From contig OY821784.1 of assembly GCA_963682175.1 (NCBI GenBank), positions 30,051,621 to 30,115,620 of the forward strand: a stretch of 64,000 nucleotides of DNA. Reading direction: 5' to 3'. The notes beneath the pieces are model-generated. The model ran no database searches. It was given only the letters and a program-made list of their open reading frames with translations, and had not been told where the DNA came from. Shown here one piece after another: positions 1 through 11,440 of the stretch (position 1 is the stretch's first letter; every line of letters begins with the position of its first letter). The position numbers were made by a program, and so were the translations under genes. This stretch comes from Triglochin maritima (taxonomy: Eukaryota > Streptophyta > Magnoliopsida > Alismatales > Juncaginaceae).

Positions 1-1907
1 TGATTTAGGATGATTAAAAAAGAGAGGAAACTTGATTATGTTGCATTTGCAGGTCTTGGCCTGTACTTGTGTAACGTGTTCCATAAAATTAGTTGCAGTT
101 GTATATAGCGCATAGTGTCATACATGTACATTAGCACCTAGCTGAAAGTGGACAGTTGAGAAGTCTAGAGGGAGGGTGATTAGAACGAAATTTCAAACAA
201 ATAGCACATAATTGAAAATTGCAGCTAGGTAGGTACAACAATCAAACGACAAATGAAACACTAAATTCATATTAGTTTGGTCATCCATGATGTTTTAATC
301 CAATCCCAAGTCTCACTTGAGTGAGGGCAGAGATGTAGGAAGGCAATCGTATGCGTGATCAGGGTGGGGAAATAAAGAGCAAGAGAATGTAAGGAGGGGA
401 AGCGGTTTCGAGAGGATCAATAGATAAAGATGTCGGAGATTGTTGGCTATTATGGTTTCATTTTCTGTTCCATAATTTCGGTAAATAACGGATTTTTGGA
501 TTTATAATGAACTACCAATTCGATAAACTAGTGTTGATTAGGTCAATGGGCCGATCTTGAAGGTGTGCCACTGTGCCATGCCTGGGCTGCTAAACCTGTA
601 GGACTCTGGTTCAGCTGGTTGTGCCTGGCTTGTGCTAGCTTCTCAAATCCTGTTTAGATCTTTATCATCTGTAACCTTTAAAACTTAATCTGAATTTATT
701 CTTCAATATGACTTGTTTAAACACATTTTTTCTTGTGAACATTAATCCATATATTTGTTTTGGTGATGATTGTAAGAAGTTAGGCTGTTCAATTTGGTTA
801 TATTGGGCTAGGATTATAAAACTTTGCTCTTAACGTTTTATTGTGTAATAACTTTTTGTTTTTCTAATGTGAGTTCCATTATGCAGTACATTGAAATGTT
901 GATAGGTTCCATGGACTACTAGATAGCTTCAGAAATCCTGACTCTTTACTAAATGGCATTGTTATTTGATTCAACTAGGAGAATCTGTTAGATAAGTGTT
1001 TAATCTGTTATTATATTTCTAAACCATTTCAAAATAGGTGAAGAATAAAAGATCTACCAAAAGTTTTCATGTTACGAAACAAGCTATATACATAATACAT
1101 CCAATTGTTATTATTAACAGTGTTCTCTTAAATCAATCAAAATATTATTTTGGTAGACAAACATGCAATCTTTCAAATTCCTATAACTCAGTTGTCATAC
1201 ATCAACATCAACATAACCCCAATGCCTCAGAAGAGGCTCCCGCCTAAGCGAGGTAAGGGGGGGTCGGATGTACGCAACCCTACCACTGTAAAACAGTGAG
1301 GTTGTTTCCAATTGACCCAAATGATGCAAATGCAACTCACCATCTGCGATTTCACAATAAAAGAAATGCAGATCATTTAAATAACCCTTTGATATAGTCC
1401 ATGATGCTCCAAATGTCAAAAAACAACTTAATCTTTGACACGGTGGAAATGGACAACCGATAACTCAGTTGTGATAGTGGAAAATCAATTGAAACTGAAA
1501 CAAATATATGAACGAGAACTCTGTAAAAGAACCTTTTTTATTCCTATCCAAGTCCTTTAGTCACATCTGGTCATTAGATGAACTGGGATAGTCCTATAGG
1601 TGTCTAGTGCTAGTAAATGGGGTGGAATGGCTTTACCTGGGCCATGAATCGACCTGTCACGGTGTATGAAATCGAGAAGTTTGTGCTGAGTTTTCACCTG
1701 CAGTCCGCGTGGTGGGACCTGCTGGAACCCTAGTAAACCCAGTTCAATAGCTTGGTCCGAACTGGTTTCAGCACATCTCACAAAACCATATTGTTGAATT
1801 TTGTGTTACTGAGCCTATGTTTGTTCTTTGAGGTATGCCAGTCAATTTATTTGTTGTTAGGATATAATATTTAAGTCATGAAGTACTTATTGCATTTCCG
1901 AATGTAG
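1..1907. other. Noncoding DNA upstream of the first visible UBTD exon
   Basis: No convincing coding exon was found here. The stretch is AT-rich and ends in a splice acceptor (AG at 1906-1907) that opens the first visible exon of the UBTD-type gene. It is therefore most likely an intron plus, possibly, 5' sequence. Known members of this family begin with a short exon encoding a Met-Gly-Cys start; I could not find one here, so the first exon is probably left of the window. A SINE-like fragment lies inside it. Confidence 0.5.
1195..1345 (-). mobile_element. tRNA-derived SINE-like fragment (minus strand)
   Basis: Read on the minus strand, this stretch contains the run typical of widespread plant SINEs: a segment resembling GGAAACAACCTC, then GGGTTGCGTACATCCGACCC, then a GCGGGAGCCTC segment, ending in TTG/ATG triplets. 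The tRNA-like head with its B box was not recognised, so it looks 5'-truncated. The family assignment rests on remembered resemblance to Au/TS-type SINEs, not on an alignment. Confidence 0.45.
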
Positions 1908-3287
1908 TAAAAGGCAAGAAGCTTCGAAGACCAAAGGCTTGGAAACATTCTCAGCCAATAACAAAGGAACAGTTGGAGCAAATGCGTGACGAATTTTGGG
2001 ACACAGCTCCTCATTATGGTGGTCAACGAGGTGTTATTCTTAAACTTATTTTATTATTTAGAGTTCAATCAGCTTATTGCATACTGCATAGACATTACTG
2101 AAAATTATATCTTTGCGTACTGGCCTTATAAAATTGGTAATGAATATAGATCAAATAATTCAAGTGTTCAAGTTTACATTTTCTTCTGGTATAAGACTGA
2201 GAGCTTACTAGAAGTGCGCAAATGCAAAGTGATGTTTCAAGAATATGGCGTCTGCATTCGTAGGGTGGATCCCTTAATCTGCAATGGTATTTTCATGATC
2301 AATTCTCGTTGATGCAAAATTTCTTAAAAGTAGAAGAATGGAGGATTTCACTTCTTCCTTCTAGAGAGACTTGAAATGTAGTCCTTGCTCTATGGCATTT
2401 AAATCAAATTGACTAATCGACTGTACTAGACTAAGTGTAGTAACTTTTGTCTACTTGTTAGAGCTCATAAACAAATCAAACATTCTGTTATTTAAGTCGC
2501 TTGTTCGAGCATTATTAATGTACCTGGTCCAGTGTGACTCAAGCCAGAAATATGGACATGCCACACATGTTAGATGGTAGGGTTTCGGAAATATCCTTTA
2601 CCCTCACTTTCAGTTTTTTTGTGGCTGAGATTGTTTTTCCTCACATTCGTACTGGTGCAAGATTTGGGCTCTAGTTTGCCGACAGAAATTATTTTAGTAC
2701 CAGAAGAGATTCAATCAGTCAAATCATCATAAGGTTTGCACTATCTGAAGGATTGGGTCTTGGCTTAAGTCAATAATTACCATATATTCAACTTGAAAAC
2801 ACCATTCTGATGCTATGTTCCCTATAGTGGTTGAACCACCAATCGACCAATCACTAACTGAAAAATATATGCCGTTAGAACTAGTCTTGAAAATATTACT
2901 TTTGTTTGTACGCAATCTTCCCCAGATGGGCATGATCTTTCATTGCATAATTTGTTCCTTTCACTTAAGTGAAATATTAATCTTAAATACATATAATGTA
3001 GAATATGTTTCTCTCTGACAGAGATTTGGGATGCGCTTCACGCAGCTGCGACTGAACCGGATTTAGTTCTTGCTCAAACTATAGTTGAGAGTGCAGGTAT
3101 CATTGTTACAAGTTCTGATATGACAACTTGTTACGATGAAAGAGGTAAGTTTCTCTTGATTTATGTTTAATGTCTTGAAAGCAACATTCTCAGTATTAAC
3201 TGCAAGTATGTTGTGGGTACAGGTGCTAAATATGAGTTGCCCAAGTATGTTTTGAGTGAGCCTTCTAATCTAGTTCGGGACAAGTAG
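1908..3287 (+). CDS. UBTD-type ubiquitin domain-containing protein, last three exons
   Basis: This is a spliced gene related to plant and animal UBTD (DC-UbP N-domain) proteins, small factors linked to the ubiquitin pathway. The visible exons are 1908-2030, 3022-3144 and 3223-3287 (stop TAG at 3285-3287). Each is bounded by AG acceptors and GT donors, and codons join in phase (G at 2030 plus AG at 3022 gives Glu; G at 3144 plus GT at 3223 gives Gly). The joined product carries the family hallmarks KAWKHSQPIT, FWDTAPHYGGQREIWDAL, CYDERGAKYELPKYVLS and a terminal Asn-Leu-Val-Arg-Asp-Lys. That is about 104 residues, against roughly 115 for the complete plant protein, so only a short N-terminal exon is missing. 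No stops or frameshifts are seen, so the gene looks functional. Family identity is firm; the biochemical role in plants is inferred from the family. Confidence 0.85.
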
Positions 3288-3976
3288 CTCTTGCTTTCAA
3301 ATGTAAATGCTGTAAATTTATCTTCCTCAAAAGCTGCGTTTGGGGGTGATCCAAGGGTTTTCCATAACATCTTGACATATTATTCCTGCTTTAGGTTGGT
3401 GATTTCGTATAATTCTCCTGTCTATGTGCCGTGGTATCATTATTTTTGGCTTTATTCCTTTTCGTTGGTATTTGGCTCTGTTCTTTATATCCATGTGTTT
3501 CTGTTTCTAAGGCAATCATTGGAATTGTACATGCTTTTGTTGACTCCTGAGACGGGAATACCAATGTTTGTATAGAGAATTTTGTCTGAAAATTAGGGGT
3601 GCAACTTCTTAATAATAGGGGGTTCCACCAAATATGCATGCTCGTTTCAGCTTGTAGCTTTGCTCATTTGATAGAAATAGAATGTATTTAAGTAAAGCAT
3701 GATATATATGTATGACGTGAGAGTACAATTTATTAAAATTTTGAAGTTTGACACTTTATGTAATTTATCCATTTGTGTTTGCCCGCTTCTGATAACCCTA
3801 AAAGAGTATCAAATTCAAATATAATTCTTCATTAGGATTGCACATGAGTATTGTAAGGGTTGCCTAGAGGATGATAATCTGTTATCCTACTACGTGCAAT
3901 GATAATCTGACTTCTGGTGGCCTATATACTTTCAAAAGGACCATAAATGAAATGGATGTTTGGATGACCAAAAAAT
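3288..3976 (+). other. 3' UTR of the UBTD-type gene and spacer
   Basis: AT-rich sequence after the stop codon, with several plausible polyadenylation-type stretches (for example around 3680-3710). Open frames here are short and show no recognisable domain. The hAT element begins at 3977. Confidence 0.5.
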
Positions 3977-6261
3977 TAGAGGTGGGTACTGGACCGCCGG
4001 GCCTGTTAAGGTAAACTGCTCGGGCCGGCCCATCAGGCTGTTTAATCCAACCGCTCTTAGAGTAGTTGGACTGCTGGCGTCGGCATACCAACGACTCTAA
4101 GAGTCGTTGGTTTTTAATTTTTTTTAAATCACGAAAATAGTATCCATTAATTACGAATATATCATTACAAAAATTTATATAAATTTTCCATTCCATTTAT
4201 TTTTTTTCACATCAATCTTTTTTTTCTTGTATTCCAAATTTCAATTTTCGTAATCTTTCCAAAAAGAAAAATGTAATTGTTGATTATATAATTAGAGATA
4301 AATTACCGTTTAGTCAAATTGAATCTCCAAATCTTACAAAGACATTTTAATTACCGTAATCCACAATTTCAACCATTTACCCGACCCACACTATGGGTTG
4401 CTGCAAATACAAAATATGAGAAAAGAAAATATACTTAATTAATATATTTGCATTAATGTTTTATAAGATAGCATTAACAAGTGATATTTGGACATCAGAA
4501 TCTGACTTTCCATTTTGCTGCGTAACAACTCATTTTTTAGATAATTCATGGTTTTACATAAAAATATTATATCTTATCCACCGATTTTGCACCCACGTAC
4601 TACTATGATTATATATAACAGATAAGAGATTTATTGCATGAATATTCAATAACAAATAAAATTTGTGCAATTTATTTTGACAATACTAGTAATAACTTTT
4701 TAAGAGTAGAATTACTTCTAAGATTATGTAATTCAAATTTAGATTATATTCTTTTTCATATTAGTTGTGTTTGTCATGTTTTAAACTTAGTTGTACAAAA
4801 TAGACTTGAAATAATAAAACATTATTTACAAAATATTAGAGATGATATCACCAATTAAGGTAGTAATAGTCCATATAGATATCAAGAATTTAGTAAATTG
4901 GGTTTTAGTAATGATGTTGGACCTAAAAAATTTAAATTTGACTTCCCTCGGCGATGGAACTCTACTTATGAAATGTTGAAATGTTGTTTTCCTTATAAAT
5001 ATTTAATTACAACTTTTATAATGAAAAACAAAATGATTTTTTTAAACTAATCTTGATTGGGAAAAATGTAAAATTATGTTAAGTTTTTTGAAACATTTTT
5101 TCAACTTCACTAACACATTAAGTGGAACATATTACACATTTGCTAACTTATTTATACCTGATTTACTTCCGATTACTAAATTATTTAAGAAAATATATGA
5201 AGAATGATAGTTTTGTAGAAATTATTAATGTAATGGAGGTTAAGTTTAATAAATATTGGAAACATTCACCATTAAATTTTTGTTTAACTTTTATCATGGA
5301 TCCTAGATTTAGAATGAACAATCTACAAATTTACTTATAAACTATTTTTGAAAACATGAATTACATAAATGGTGAATATTACTTAAAACATATTAGAACC
5401 GACCTTAATATATATTTTTGTTTATATGAACGATTACATAATGTTAATCAAATTGGCTCAAATATTGCTAGTTCATCATCATTATCTCAAGAACACCTAC
5501 TTTTGGATAAAGACGATGAGGACGACAAACTTTCAATGGAATTGGTTAAATAAAAAAAGATTAAGATTTGAACAAAATAAATCACATAACGAATTAACTG
5601 CATATTTAAATATAAATATATACTTAACTATTGTAGATTGCAAATCCTTTGATGTTTTAAACTGGTGGATATCTAACCATGCTAGATTTCCAATAGTTTC
5701 TTTATTAGCACGTGATTTACTAACGCCGGTGTCAACTTTGGCTTCTGAGGCTGCATTTAACGCAGGTAAACGAGTTTTGACTGATAAGAGACACATCTGC
5801 TAAATCATTAGAGAAGCGTTTGTTTGAAATATTGGTTGGACGCGGAAGAGAAAACACAGAACATGCAAATCAATGAAAACAACGACGAAGACGAATAAAT
5901 CATCTATAATTGTAATACTTAATACATTAAAATTGTATTATTGTATGTAATTTATAAATTTATTATACTTAATAAAAATTCACTATCGTTTGGGATGGGT
6001 AGACGGGGTAGTCGGTGAGGTAATGATATCGACGAATCAATTTTTTGTGGAAATCTTAATTTGATAGTATTTTTAATTGAATCTTTATAAGTTATGGGTA
6101 TATGAATATATGCAAATCCGACCGATAAGACCTGAATCCAATCGAACCCGATCCGACCTGACCGACCGGGCCCACTACTGGGCCTGAGCCGCCACGGGCC
6201 CCCAGACCAGGCTGTGGCTCGACCCGTTTAGCTTCACGGGCCGGGTCGTTACCCACATTTA
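3977..6261 (+). mobile_element. Decayed hAT-superfamily DNA transposon
   Basis: The ends are imperfect inverted repeats. The left begins TAGAGGTGGGTACTGG, and the right end read in reverse begins TAAATGTGGGTAACG; both continue into GGGCC-rich subterminal sequence. This resembles the TAGGGGTGGG-type ends of many plant hATs. Possible 8-bp target duplications are CAAAAAAT (3969-3976) and TAAAAAAA (6262-6269), two mismatches, so the boundaries are tentative. Between the ends are remnants of a hAT transposase. GC-rich palindromic subterminal blocks lie at about 3990-4110 and 6120-6250. No N-terminal BED zinc finger is visible, so the 5' part of the gene seems lost. Confidence 0.7.
4471..5898 (+). 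pseudogene. hAT transposase remnant (ricesleeper type)
   Basis: Fragments in shifting frames follow the order of a plant hAT transposase. A TSDIWTS block with CCVTTHFLDNSW starts at 4471. An FDNTSNN segment and a CHVLNLVVQ segment follow at 4634-4858, then an RRWNSTYEML segment near 4950. Near the end is the hATC dimerisation motif, including LNWWISNHARFP and PVSTLASEAAFNAGKRVLTD (about 5660-5785). The last part moves to another frame with a VCLKYWLDAEE-like tail and stop at 5896-5898. Multiple stops and frameshifts make it nonfunctional. The BED finger region is absent. Family assignment is strong because four separate conserved blocks occur in the right order. Confidence 0.8.
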
Positions 6262-7187
6262 TAAAAAAAAATTGTCAAATTTCTTATAAAAATTGAATTT
6301 TTTCTCTTCTGCGTCCACACTCTAAACAAAAAGGTAGTCTCTTCTAAAAGCTCAAGAAATGAATGTTTTTCATTTTTTCCAAGTGATACATTTTTTTGTC
6401 TCGATTGAGGTGGGGTGGGGTGAGGAGGATTGTGGTGTGGGTCGGGAGTGGGTGAGGAAGAGAGAGAGAGATTTGGCTTTTTTATGTTATTAATTTTTGT
6501 TTTTAATGTTAAGAATATTTGTAATTTTACGAGGTTTAATTTGCAAAATGTTTAACGACGTTGTACGGACACGTGACGGAGTGAGTCTCACTCTCGACAA
6601 AGGTGGATATGAGTAAATATGTTTGACTTACATGTGTACCTCTGACAATTGTAAAAACTCGAATGCATATCGTAAATTTGGATACCTACGAGCTGCACCG
6701 AAGCAAAAAAAAACCCCACAAAAATTGATTATGACTACAAATTCCAATATCGCTAAAATTCGACCTTTTATTCCATAATAGTTGATGTAACAAAATTTAA
6801 ATTTACAACTAATTTACGTAGCAAGTAATCCGCCATTGAATCATTGGACTTAATTTCCAAATCGAACAACCTCATTGAATCTCCAATAATGTTGCATGCA
6901 CTTGAAAATTTATTTAAAAACTATAAGGAAAGTTATCACCAATATATTAAAAACTATAAGGGAATGTAGATATCCTAGTAAAATAGAAAACTTACCATAT
7001 ATGACAAAATAGATAATAAAATAGGGGAATGTACCTTACCGTTACCTGCATCAATTTGAATTTGACTAATGGGGAAAGACACCACCAATTAGGTAACAAT
7101 AGATTTCTACAAACACACTAATCCCTTCCATATAGATATCCGAATCCCAAGTACTTCGATTTACCTAACTCCCTCGCCCTTTCGACA
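6262..7187. other. Spacer with a G-rich tract
   Basis: No gene was recognised. A G-rich run at about 6409-6465 (GGTGGGGTGGGG and similar blocks) is followed by a short GA repeat, and could fold as a G-quadruplex on the plus strand. The last few hundred bases are AT-rich and are the likely promoter of the ubiquitin-fold gene at 7188. Confidence 0.4.
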
Positions 7188-7490
7188 ATGGACGTATTCA
7201 TAGAGACAGAAGACGGAAAGAGGTTGGAGTTGGAGATATGGTTTTTCGACACGGTCCTGGAAATAAAGAGAAAGATCCACAAATACCATGACATTCCGGT
7301 CGACCGCCAGACTTTACACTTCAACGGAGTAGTGTTGTCGGATGACAAGAGCACTGAAGACTACGGCATATTCAATTCCTCCCGCATTCGTCTCCTTGTG
7401 CAACCTGACAAGAACACTGTTTCCGATACGAACAAGACTGTCGTCGACCAGCACTGCCCTGAAGATGAGGAGGCCGTAAAGGTAGAGTAA
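7188..7490 (+). CDS. Small ubiquitin-fold protein (7SL RNA1/2-like annotation family)
   Basis: An intact single-exon frame of 100 residues starts with MDVFIETEDGKRLELEIWFF. Residues 1-73 match a ubiquitin fold. They include the FDTVLEIKRKIHKY helix segment, IPVDRQTLHFNG and a closing SSRIRLLVQ strand. The segments after DTVLEIK are typical of plant proteins labelled 'ubiquitin domain-containing protein 7SL RNA1/2-like'. The C-terminal 27 residues are acidic and unlike ubiquitin. There is no terminal Gly-Gly, so it should not be conjugated to targets; binding or scaffold use is an inference. The start is the only in-frame Met ahead of the fold. Function is unknown. Confidence 0.75.
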   Translation: MDVFIETEDGKRLELEIWFFDTVLEIKRKIHKYHDIPVDRQTLHFNGVVLSDDKSTEDYGIFNSSRIRLLVQPDKNTVSDTNKTVVDQHCPEDEEAVKVE

Positions 7491-8499
7491 CCGTTGTTTC
7501 ATGTGATTTGTGGTGTTCCAAGTTATGTTTGGACGTTACACTCTTCGTTTCTCAAAAGCCAATCACAGCAAAGAGAACATAGTTTTTTTTTCGAAAAATG
7601 TAGTTCTGGAAATTACATAGATTTGAAAGGCATTTTTGGTTATAAGATTTGAAATTTGTCCATACAAGGATTCTCTATACATGCAATACAAACTTCAATC
7701 TGAATGACATTTTAAGATGGATTCAGATTTTGTGCTTACGAATGAAAATATGGATTTATTGAAACGTGAAATTAAGGTTTACGATGCAAGATATTAACAA
7801 AAAGTCACACATATTAGTGTTCTTTTCCTTGTGGTGGTCATATTTGGCTTTTAATTTCGGGATATACATATAGTGTCTCCTATATCAAATGTTATAGGTT
7901 AAACTTTTGGGGACTGTCGTTAACCACAATTTCCTTAGAACCCGCATTAAGGTAAACTTCCTTTCTTATTGCAAAACAAACTAAAATCAAGATATAGTAT
8001 ACTAGCTAACAAATTATGGATTGTTGCATAATGTGATATGATTGAATACAACATGCGGACGAAGTTATTATCGGCATCTTAGTTTGCATTACAAATTATT
8101 TCAGTTGGGGGATTTTGACCGTGGAATAGAAGAGATCGAAGATTAAGAATGCAAACTTTTGATTAAGAATGCATTAAATTACAAAAGTTCACTACTTTTG
8201 ATTAAGAATCTAATCAGATTACAAGCTCCATCTTCCTTCCTCCATTTGCAGCTAAATTTAGCAAAAACTAAACCTAAACTATTGTGCAAGGAGGAAGAGG
8301 GGAAAAGTAGAAGAAACATGACTATATATAGAAGAATGAGTGATCAAGATGAATGTGGGATTGATCCAACGACTATAACAAGATCTTCCTCAAACTGGTG
8401 TACTAAATTCAACTTCATAGAGCCATTGCCGAAATCTAGGCTTGAATGGTGGATCAAACTAGCTCAATAACTTAATCATTCAATTTTGTATGTCGGGTG
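7491..8499. other. Spacer, no gene recognised
   Basis: AT-rich sequence likely containing the 3' UTR of the ubiquitin-fold gene. The 10-mer GATTAAGAAT occurs at 8141, 8161 and 8200 within a small imperfect local duplication. The open frame at 8159-8470 overlaps this duplication and shows no recognisable domain, so I do not call it a gene. Confidence 0.4.
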
Positions 8500-8816
8500 T
8501 ACTCCTGATTCGTTCCGTTTGGATTTAGTTGCATACGCACTCCCAGGTTCTTGATTTTTGATGGTTTTTTTGCACACAAGATATTTTAATTGCATTGAGG
8601 ACCCTTTGTGTTCGCAATTATGTCCCTAGCATTTTCATTTAAGTCCGAAAGCCTTGCAGATTAATCATTCTTTTTGCAATTCAGTTATCTTTGCTTCTTT
8701 TTCATTTTTTATTACCGAATACCTGACACGCATGAACTAAACACTCGAATAACACACAAATGAGATAACATAATGATGCATAACATGAATGTACTATATG
8801 ATATGCCCCTAATCAC
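8500..8816 (-). repeat. LTR fragment of the Athila-like family B
   Basis: The stretch resembles the start of the family B LTR read on the minus strand, as seen complete at 17187-18395. Shared features are the 'attaccgaatacctgacac'-type segment, a run of 'aacactcgaataacacac', and the closing 'gatatgcccctaatca'. Similarity is recognisable but diverged, and only about the first 300 bases of the LTR remain. Confidence 0.5.
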
Positions 8817-10189
8817 ATTCTTACAACCCAATTATAGCTATTGGTTAAATAGGATGGTAGGCTCTTTTGGAACAAAAGGAGGGACATGAAGCTCCACCAT
8901 CTATTTTAGATCAGTGGTTGTAGATATGACACAACTTACTCTTATCAATTCACACCTCTTCAAGCTTAATTCCACCATACCATTGGACTTAGAATTCTAA
9001 TGCTCAATTTTTTAATTTATAATTTTCCAATACTGAAAGAAAGTCCAGCATGAAACCTCTAAATATTCAAATTTAATTATGCAAGAGACTGGACTTTTAT
9101 ATCATGTTTTTTCACAAATTTTTTTTCATTTGTATACTTTGTGGGTAATGTATTGATATGTTTCGTTTAAAATTACTAATTAACAATAGTTCAATCTCTA
9201 AGTGTTATAGGTGGATGTACTAATGATTTATATATTTAAGTATATATCGTATTTAAACTACCTAATATTGTATTTTTTGACATGAAAAAGCTCAATGTGT
9301 ACACTGAATCAGGATTTAAAGCTAATTAACAATGATATGTCAAAATACCCAACATGTATTTTTTTTTTGTTATATATATGTATGTATGTATAAGTAAATA
9401 TATAATTTTTTAATGTAGAAACATTTCATTGCTTGGAAATTTTTATTATTATTTGTTTTACTACCAATCCATTTTAAATCCCAACATCCGAAATATGAGA
9501 ATGAGACCGCTAGAATTCAATATATGTCTTTCACTATATCAAGATGAATAATCTTCCAACTGACCTAGTTGGTCTTTGAAGTATATAAAAGTTAAGTAAG
9601 TGAGTCAAAGATAATTTTGCATTAAATCCCCCCGAAGTTAATTATTAATTGTAGCTAAGGCAAGGATTAATCTCGTAGTTGCTTTCAAATTATTCTCCAC
9701 ACGCATCTCAAACTAAATGATTACGATATTAAGAATTGGATCTCTCTGAAGAGGATCCTTGTCTCCCTAGTCGCTTTGAAAATGATTTATGGCGTACAAT
9801 AAGATTCATTTTGTAGATACATACATGTATATAAAATATTGTTCCATTAGGTATACGTACGCTATTTTTGGACGCTTGGAGACTTTTGCCACGTGTTATT
9901 ACGCTATTGGTGGGGAGTGGAAGTTGGTCGAGGGCACATTTTAGCCTCCCTATTTGTCTCAAATTACATGCCACGTCGTATAATTAGTTTATTCAATCTC
10001 TACTTTAGAAACACATTCGATGTTTTAGAAAGATGTAAACATAGATTTGAGTTTCTCTCGTTAAACCGGATTAGTTGATTATCATAATTGCTATGTTTTG
10101 AGTATTTTTTTTAAATTGTAATTTTTCTTTAGTTGGTTGTTACTTTAACGGTTCTAGGTACTTATGCAATTGACCCTGTACATTTATAA
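8817..10189. other. AT-rich spacer, nothing recognised
   Basis: No coding domain, RNA gene or transposon end was recognised on either strand. Short open frames at 9729-9974 and 9893-10078 overlap in opposite directions and look random. Confidence 0.5.
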
Positions 10190-11230
10190 GCACGGGTGAC
10201 TCGACCATTGATTACAACCAAAGGGACATCGTGCCGAGCTAGAGGGTCCCAAAATAATTGATGGGGACCCAACAATTAATCACAGCACAATCATGAATTA
10301 CCAAAACGACTTTGTGCTGAGTTAGATGGACCAAAGAAAAAGAAATCAAGACACAATACGCAAGGTCCATCGGAAATACGGTCGAATTTGTATTATCAGC
10401 AAAATAGCATGAGAGACCTGACCATTAATCACAATACTCACTCACACGACCGTTCAATAGTGACCTGGTAGGACGCCAGAGCATTCACAAATGAGTTTAA
10501 TGTGACCTAATAAGGAAGGTTTGACAGAGATTTGGGTGAACTAGCATTATAACCCAAATAACATTGGTGATCCAATCATTAATCATAGCAGGGTCTCGAA
10601 TTACCAAAGTGACATCGTGCCGAGCTAGACAACCCCCAAAATAATTGATTGAGACCCAACGAGCATGGTTCACCGAAAAATGAGGTGGACTTGTATTGTC
10701 ACCAAGATAGCATGGGTGACCTGACAATTAATCACAACACCATTTTGAATTACCAAAGGGATTTCATACCTAGTTAGATGGACTGAAGAATAAGTTATCA
10801 GAACCCAATGAGCAAGGTTAATCGGAAATGGGGACGAATTTGTACGATCACTCAAATAGTATGAGTGACCCGACCGTTAATCACAACAACGTCGCATATC
10901 CATTTTGCTAACAAGGAATAGTCAGATAAACCTTTAGCATATATGACTTGACAAAGAATGTCACAACATCACCAAATCCATACTACATACAACAAATAGT
11001 CGGTTTAGATGATACTATAACTCATCAGCATAAGTGACCTAATAAGAAATTTGTCTCATATTCATGTTACTTTTGAATAGTTAGTTAAAAGATAATAGAA
11101 TTTAATAAGCATAAATGACCCAATAAGAATCACAACAGCGTTGCGAAACACATAATATTTAAAATGAATAATCAATTGAAATCATACTAGAACCTAAATA
11201 TCATACATGGTCTAGGAACGAATCAGTACA
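10190..11230. repeat. Degenerate tandem repeat, unit about 150 bp
   Basis: A recurring block of the form 'gtgacccgaccattaatcacaac' appears near 10196, 10411, 10562, 10716 and 10863. Between copies lie repeated 'gaattaccaaagggacatcgtgcc' and 'gacccaacgagcaaggt' type segments. Spacing is roughly 150 bp where measurable. More diverged copies ('gcataagtgacccaataagaat') continue to about 11230. It is noncoding and resembles an old satellite or the remains of a repeated intergenic family. Confidence 0.65.
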
Positions 11231-11412
11231 ATACTTCAAAAAATACTAGAAGGACTTTGTATAAATTTATAAGGTCCAAATGTTAATTTATCAGGTCTTC
11301 AGAACTACGTCCAGTAATAACCAACTTCGAAAGTGATGTTCTTCTAAAGTGCTTGAAACATGATGAATATGGTATTCAAACGAACCAGTTTGATGAGAGA
11401 AGAACTCAAATT

Positions 11413-11434
11413 CACACACACACACACACACACA
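11413..11434. repeat. (CA)n microsatellite
   Basis: A perfect CA dinucleotide run of 22 bases sits just left of the F copia LTR. Confidence 0.95.
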
Positions 11435-11440
11435 TATACA

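Noticed and set aside
11413..11440. CA repeat considered as a possible LTR boundary feature
   Set aside because: A simple microsatellite; no direct repeat pairing with the other end of F could be shown because that end is missing.
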